Shown here in pieces: positions 5,860-8,546 of a DNA stretch of 8,546 nucleotides. Position 1 is the stretch's first letter, and each line of letters begins with the position of its first letter. The DNA lies in NCBI GenBank assembly GCA_017883345.1, contig JADGNT010000178.1, positions 1-8,546 of the forward strand, written 5' to 3'. The stretch comes from Candidatus Solibacter sp. Lineage in GTDB: Bacteria > Acidobacteriota > Terriglobia > Bryobacterales > Bryobacteraceae. Under the pieces are notes generated by a model. It was not told where the DNA came from. It saw only the letters and a list, made by a program, of their open reading frames with translations, and did not search any database. A program made the translations under genes and the position numbers.

Positions 5860-6141
5860 TTATTCTCTGACGGTAGAGGGTGTGCCGTGCGAGGCGGCGA
5901 GATCGTCTTGGGCAGTATCGTCAGCTTCGTTGTCGTCGCCCGAGCCATCGTCGATGAGGATCGGCTGGCCGTCTTCGCCGAGGACAGGCAGGCCATCTTC
6001 GCCAAGTAGGTATTCGCTTTCCTCAGATTCGGCAGGGTTCAGTTTGCGCTGCGCCCGTTTGGCAGCTTTGTCGCGCTGTTTCTCCATCCGGGCGATTTCC
6101 TTCTGCCGTTTCTGAAATGATGTGCGCGAACGCGTAGCCAT
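5860..6141 (-). CDS. Small bipolar charged protein, 93 residues
   Basis: A protein of two opposite halves. Residues 1-35 are strongly basic and helical (RSRTSFQKRQKEIARMEKQR then DKAAKRAQRK), probably a coiled-coil or nucleic-acid-contacting helix. Residues 38-85 are acidic, with a tandem repeat LGEDGLPV / LGEDGQPI followed by an Asp-rich stretch. No enzymatic motif, signal peptide or membrane segment is visible. AGGAG (6150-6154) eight bases upstream supports ATG 6141. It lies 69 bases after the RRM gene in the same direction, so cotranscription is likely. A helper of RNA-binding or ribosome-associated proteins is one idea, from charge and location alone. Confidence 0.75.
   Translation of the reverse strand: MATRSRTSFQKRQKEIARMEKQRDKAAKRAQRKLNPAESEESEYLLGEDGLPVLGEDGQPILIDDGSGDDNEADDTAQDDLAASHGTPSTVRE
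5959..6006 (-). repeat. 24-bp tandem repeat, two copies, inside the charged-protein gene
   Basis: Positions 5959-5982 and 5983-6006 match at 19 of 24 bases and encode the octapeptides LGEDGQPI and LGEDGLPV. The following LIDDG may be a decayed third unit. The repeat is in frame, so copy-number change would add or remove eight residues without a frameshift. Confidence 0.75.
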
Positions 6142-6210
6142 AGCTTAGACTCCTATGCATCGGCGGCCGGTCCTAAGCGCCAGCCGCCGTACTTCGTGTT
6201 TTGGGGCGCG

Positions 6211-6567
6211 TTACCAGCGGGGTTCGCGGCGCTGGCGCGGTCCACCACCACCACCACCTCCGCTGGGACGGCCACCACCACCGCCGCCACCGAAGCCGCG
6301 GCCACCACCGCCGCCGCCTTGGGGTTTGGGCCGAGCCTCGTTGATATTGAGCGCACGGCCATCGAGATCAGTTCCATTGAGCGCCGCAATCGCGCGGTCC
6401 GCTTCGGCGGAGTCCGTCATTTCGACGAACGCAAAACCGCGAGAGCGGCCGGTGTCGCGGTCGGTTACGAGGTTGACACGGTCCACTTGTCCGTAGGGCT
6501 CAAAGAGCGAACGGATGGAAGATTCAGTTGCTGCGAAATCCAAATTGCCTACAAAGATGTTTTTCAT
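6211..6567 (-). CDS. RRM-domain RNA-binding protein with glycine-rich tail
   Basis: A 118-residue protein with one RNA recognition motif. RNP2 is IFVGNL (4-9) and RNP1 is RGFAFVEM (43-50), with the aromatic residues Phe5, Phe45 and Phe47 that stack on RNA all present. The domain ends near residue 80. The tail (84-109) is nearly all glycine broken by RGF and RPS, ending PRQRREPRW, like RGG-type tails of cyanobacterial Rbp and plant glycine-rich proteins. It would bind single-stranded RNA in the cytoplasm; relatives in cyanobacteria are often cold-induced. It heads a minus-strand row of four genes. It has no Shine-Dalgarno sequence near ATG 6567 and a leader of about 80 bases. The family call is firm; targets are unknown. 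Confidence 0.93.
   Translation of the reverse strand: MKNIFVGNLDFAATESSIRSLFEPYGQVDRVNLVTDRDTGRSRGFAFVEMTDSAEADRAIAALNGTDLDGRALNINEARPKPQGGGGGGRGFGGGGGGGRPSGGGGGGGPRQRREPRW
6241..6318 (-). repeat. Glycine-codon triplet repeat tract in the RRM gene
   Basis: Runs of GGC/GGT/GGA codons form three imperfect blocks of about seven glycines, separated by RGF and RPS. The low-complexity DNA is prone to slippage in whole codons and could change tail length between strains. Confidence 0.7.
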
Positions 6568-6738
6568 ATCGTCGTCTGTCTTTCAATCGTGCGCGCTAGA
6601 CTCGGCAGATTTGGACCTCGGCCAGGTTGTTGCAGGACTCTCAAAAGGCTCTTTCAGTATAGCAGGACATTGCCAACGGGACAGGCGGCACCATGCGCTG
6701 AACTATCGACGCTCACTCGCGTCGGTGCGCCCCCCCTT
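6568..6738. other. Intergenic region between the glycoside-hydrolase remnant and the RRM gene
   Basis: It holds the RRM leader and its -10. A 6-bp hairpin, CGACGC (6707-6712) with GCGTCG (6719-6724), lies just past the remnant and could be a weak end for the leftward operon, without a T-run. A C7 tract at 6730-6736 abuts the remnant's stop. I see no coding sequence here. Confidence 0.4.
6656..6664 (-). promoter_or_regulatory. Extended -10 promoter element for the RRM gene row
   Basis: On the minus strand the string is TGCTATACT (6664 down to 6656): a TG-extended -10 with TATACT as the hexamer. It lies about 90 bases upstream of ATG 6567, giving a leader near 82 bases. No good -35 is visible at the normal spacing, which suits an extended -10 promoter. 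It shares GCTATACT with the helicase promoter. Confidence 0.5.
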
Positions 6739-6928
6739 TTAGTCCTGTACGAAGAATACCGCCGTTACCGGCTCCAGCACCAGATGCGCTGTCGTCACCG
6801 TATGCCCGCCATGCTCCGATTGGGTGGATTCAGCCGGCAGGCGCTCGCCCGTGTGCGGATTCCAGAGCGCCAGCTTCTTCGCGCCGCACGCAGGCCAGCA
6901 GGAACAGAGTTGCCGTTCTCATCTTCAT
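6739..6928 (-). pseudogene. Glycoside hydrolase remnant: signal-peptide start fused out of frame to the C-terminal end
   Basis: ATG at 6928 overlaps the stop of the upstream PKD gene (ATGA, 6925-6928) and begins a signal-peptide-like MKMRTATLFLLACV, but this frame soon loses sense and stops at 6830. From about 6882 another frame reads KLALWNPHTGERLPAE (6879 down), then TVTTAHLVLEPVTAVFFVQD, ending at TAA 6739-6741. That pattern (LWxPxTGE, then xLxLxPxxxxFF) is typical of the very end of large secreted glycoside hydrolases such as GH106-like alpha-L-rhamnosidases. The middle, expected to be two to three kilobases, is absent. An internal deletion joining the two ends explains this best. The family assignment is tentative; that this is a wreck is likely. 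Confidence 0.62.
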
Positions 6929-7989
6929 TTCACCGCGACGTCCCAAATCTTTTCGCGACTCGACTTGCCCTCGGGACCTTCCACTTCCAGGGTTACCGTG
7001 TAGTCGGCGCCTTTCGCGTACTGGTGGATGGGGTTCTGCTCCGTCGAACTGCTCCCATCGCCGAAATTCCACTTCCAGACCGTCGCCTTGCCCGTAGTCT
7101 CATCGCGGAAGGCCACCACCCGACGGTCCATGTCCAGCACCTTGAAACTCCAGTTCGCCTCAAATTTGCGAAATTGCGGCTCCAGCGGCATCAGGCGAAA
7201 GGCCACCAGTTCGTCGGCCTTGCCGTACATCGTGTGCTGCCGCGAGAGATTCCAGAAAGCGTGCTTCTCGCTGTTGGCGTCGTCGTAATCGAGAATCGCC
7301 CAGGCCAGGCCGATCAGCTTGTTTTCGCTCAGCACGGATTCCACCGCGCGCCGCGGTCCCTCGCAGCCGGCGTAATCGAAGGGCGTGATCCAGAACTCCA
7401 GCGTTAACTTGCCACTCTCGCCCGGCTTGAAATTGTAGTGGTAGGCCGCATTGGCGTAAGGCAATTCCTTGACGTAGGCATTGCAGCCCCAGGCCAGCGC
7501 CCAGTCCTTGCCCACGGCCGGCGTCATGATGTGATAGTTCTGCGCCTGCACGCCGTGCATGGAAAAATGCGCGTCGCGGTCGCTCAATTCTTTGGTGGGC
7601 TGGAATCTCTCGATCAGCGGCCCACCCGACATATCGCCGTCCACCACCACTTCGAAGATGTCGTTGTGCAGCCCGGGCTTGGCGAAATCCCAGTAGTTGT
7701 CGTAGGCCTCGTACAAAAAGTACAAACGATTGAGCCCCTTCACCCACCCGACCTTCACTTTGACGTCCAGATCCTTGGGGTCCGGCTTCCGATCCTTGTT
7801 GGTGTCGTCCACCAGTTGGTCCATGCCGATGGCATAATCGTCCGGCACCATCTTCCAATCGTCGGCATTGCCATCCACGCGCGGAATCATGTTCGCCGGA
7901 AATTGGAAGATCTTGAAGACAGTGCCCGGACGGTCCGCGGCGGAAATCGTTGGTATCCCGAGCAGCGCCAAAATCAATAACGGTTTCAT
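6925..7989 (-). CDS. Secreted CBM9-like and PKD-domain protein
   Basis: A 354-residue protein from ATG 7989, with a signal peptide (MKPLLILALLGIPTISA). The open frame could start at GTG 8001, but the signal peptide and the GGGTGGGGG stretch just upstream favour 7989. Residues from about 30 to 270 resemble family 9-type carbohydrate-binding beta-sandwiches: VDGNADDWK near the start, then VKVGWVKGLNRLYFLYEAYD and NDIFEVVVDGDMSGG. The C-terminal 70 residues are a PKD domain with the hallmark WNFGDGSSSTEQNPIHQYA and YTVTLEVEG. No catalytic residues are evident, so a binding or presentation role for sugar polymers is inferred. It lies 13 bases after the GH28-like gene and overlaps the following glycoside hydrolase remnant by four bases, so the three form one operon. 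Confidence 0.8.
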   Translation of the reverse strand: MKPLLILALLGIPTISAADRPGTVFKIFQFPANMIPRVDGNADDWKMVPDDYAIGMDQLVDDTNKDRKPDPKDLDVKVKVGWVKGLNRLYFLYEAYDNYWDFAKPGLHNDIFEVVVDGDMSGGPLIERFQPTKELSDRDAHFSMHGVQAQNYHIMTPAVGKDWALAWGCNAYVKELPYANAAYHYNFKPGESGKLTLEFWITPFDYAGCEGPRRAVESVLSENKLIGLAWAILDYDDANSEKHAFWNLSRQHTMYGKADELVAFRLMPLEPQFRKFEANWSFKVLDMDRRVVAFRDETTGKATVWKWNFGDGSSSTEQNPIHQYAKGADYTVTLEVEGPEGKSSREKIWDVAVK

Positions 7990-8002
7990 TCGAACCCCCA
8001 CC

Positions 8003-8546
8003 CTACTTGATCACGATGGCTTCATCCCGCTCCGGATGCGCCGCCTTGCCGGTAAAGCGAGTCCGGGTCAAACCCGTGACGTTTTCCGCTTCCAGCGCGG
8101 AACTGAACGTCGGCGGGCAGTGGGCGCCCCAGGCCACGCTGCAATCCGTCAGCGTGACTCCGTCCGCGTAACGCACACTGATTCCCGGCGTATGGTGCGC
8201 TTCGACGTCGGGATACGCCGTAGTCGGCCGGTTATCAAACACGGCCCCGGGGTATTTGGTCCAGCGGTCGAAGGTGACGGCCACGTGGTCCAACGTCACG
8301 TTGCCGATCCGGCTTTCCGGAGTGCCGTTGATGCGGATGCTGTTTTCGGCGCGGCCGGTGACATTACGCACGCGCACATCGTGGATCCTGCCGACTTTGC
8401 CGCCCTTGGTGCGCGGAATGGCGGTAAAGGAAATCGCCTCGCCGCGCCCCCACCAGGGCGCCGCCTGGTAACTCGCGACAAATTTGATGTCGCTGAAATC
8501 GATCCCGTACACGCTGCCTTCATCGCGCAACTGAATCGTCAACCCG
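8003..8546 (-). CDS. GH28-like right-handed beta-helix protein, C-terminal part (partial, runs off right edge)
   Basis: The final 180 residues of a protein whose start lies beyond the window. Repeating beta-helix coils are seen: VYGIDFSDIKFV, then GRIHDVRVRNVTGRAENSI, then SRIGNVTLDHVAVTF, ISVRYADGVTLTDCSVAW and VTGLTRTRFTG. WWGRGEAISFTAIPR fits GH28-type (polygalacturonase-like) proteins. The catalytic Asp residues of GH28 lie farther N-terminal and are not visible, so activity on pectin is inferred. A TTG at 8542 could be read as a start but the frame is open to the edge and the fold clearly begins earlier. It is the upstream gene of the operon with the CBM9-like/PKD protein. Confidence 0.75.
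   Translation of the reverse strand, partial: GLTIQLRDEGSVYGIDFSDIKFVASYQAAPWWGRGEAISFTAIPRTKGGKVGRIHDVRVRNVTGRAENSIRINGTPESRIGNVTLDHVAVTFDRWTKYPGAVFDNRPTTAYPDVEAHHTPGISVRYADGVTLTDCSVAWGAHCPPTFSSALEAENVTGLTRTRFTGKAAHPERDEAIVIK

Noticed and set aside
6241..6318. Repetitive CCACCACC-like DNA as a possible CRISPR or intergenic repeat
   Set aside because: It is in frame in the RRM gene, lacks unique spacers, and encodes a glycine-rich tail usual for this family.
6196..7407. A 403-codon plus-strand frame across the RRM gene, intergenic region and PKD gene
   Set aside because: It runs antisense to an RRM protein and a PKD protein that both have clear motifs, and its Thr/Ala-rich start is the complement of the glycine tract.
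7438..7980. A 180-codon plus-strand frame opposite the CBM9-like/PKD gene
   Set aside because: It is a shadow frame with His/Val-rich composition and no recognisable domain.

Overview
The window is about 8.5 kb of GC-rich, gene-dense bacterial DNA. I place it tentatively in Acidobacteriota, near Solibacter/Bryobacter. The reasons are a Tat-exported aldo/keto reductase, a secreted PD40 propeller protein, a pectin-type glycoside hydrolase beside a CBM9-like/PKD protein, and a DEAD-box helicase facing a glycine-rich RRM protein. This is inference from gene content and protein style; there is no rRNA or other marker gene.

Left end (1-523, minus strand): a minimal nucleotidyltransferase (MNT) overlaps the start of a HEPN-domain protein that runs off the left edge. 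Together they look like an MNT/HEPN toxin-antitoxin pair. Divergent from it (665-3249, plus strand) are three proteins predicted to be exported: a Tat-type aldo/keto reductase, a WrbA-like flavodoxin with a signal peptide, and a six-motif TolB-like propeller. A strong hairpin separates the first two, and each gene has a plausible TAnnnT -10 element, so they may be separate transcription units. Next comes a ribbon-helix-helix antitoxin (3372-3644) followed by a stump of a PIN-domain toxin (from 3641): a decayed VapBC-type locus.

Middle (3810-5057, plus): a complete DEAD-box RNA helicase. Converging on it is a minus-strand gene row (6567 down to 5073) encoding an RRM/glycine-rich RNA-binding protein, a small charged protein with a 24-bp tandem repeat, an uncharacterised 110-residue protein, and a degenerate GIY-YIG-like protein. 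The helicase and RRM genes each have a GCTATACT -10 element, a leader of about 70-85 nt and no clear Shine-Dalgarno sequence, which suggests shared control, perhaps by cold or stress.

Right end (8546 down to 6739, minus): a likely polysaccharide-degradation operon. It holds the C-terminal half of a GH28-like right-handed beta-helix protein, a secreted CBM9-like plus PKD protein, and a pseudogene that retains only a signal-peptide start and the last ~47 residues of a large glycoside hydrolase in a different frame, as expected after an internal deletion.

The most notable items are the two gene wrecks (PIN toxin, glycoside hydrolase), key-residue substitutions in the helicase (motif V Asp to His) and the aldo/keto reductase (catalytic Asp to Glu), the exported flavodoxin, and the RNA-binding gene row with two unexplained small proteins. 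I see no tRNA, rRNA, CRISPR array or insertion sequence.
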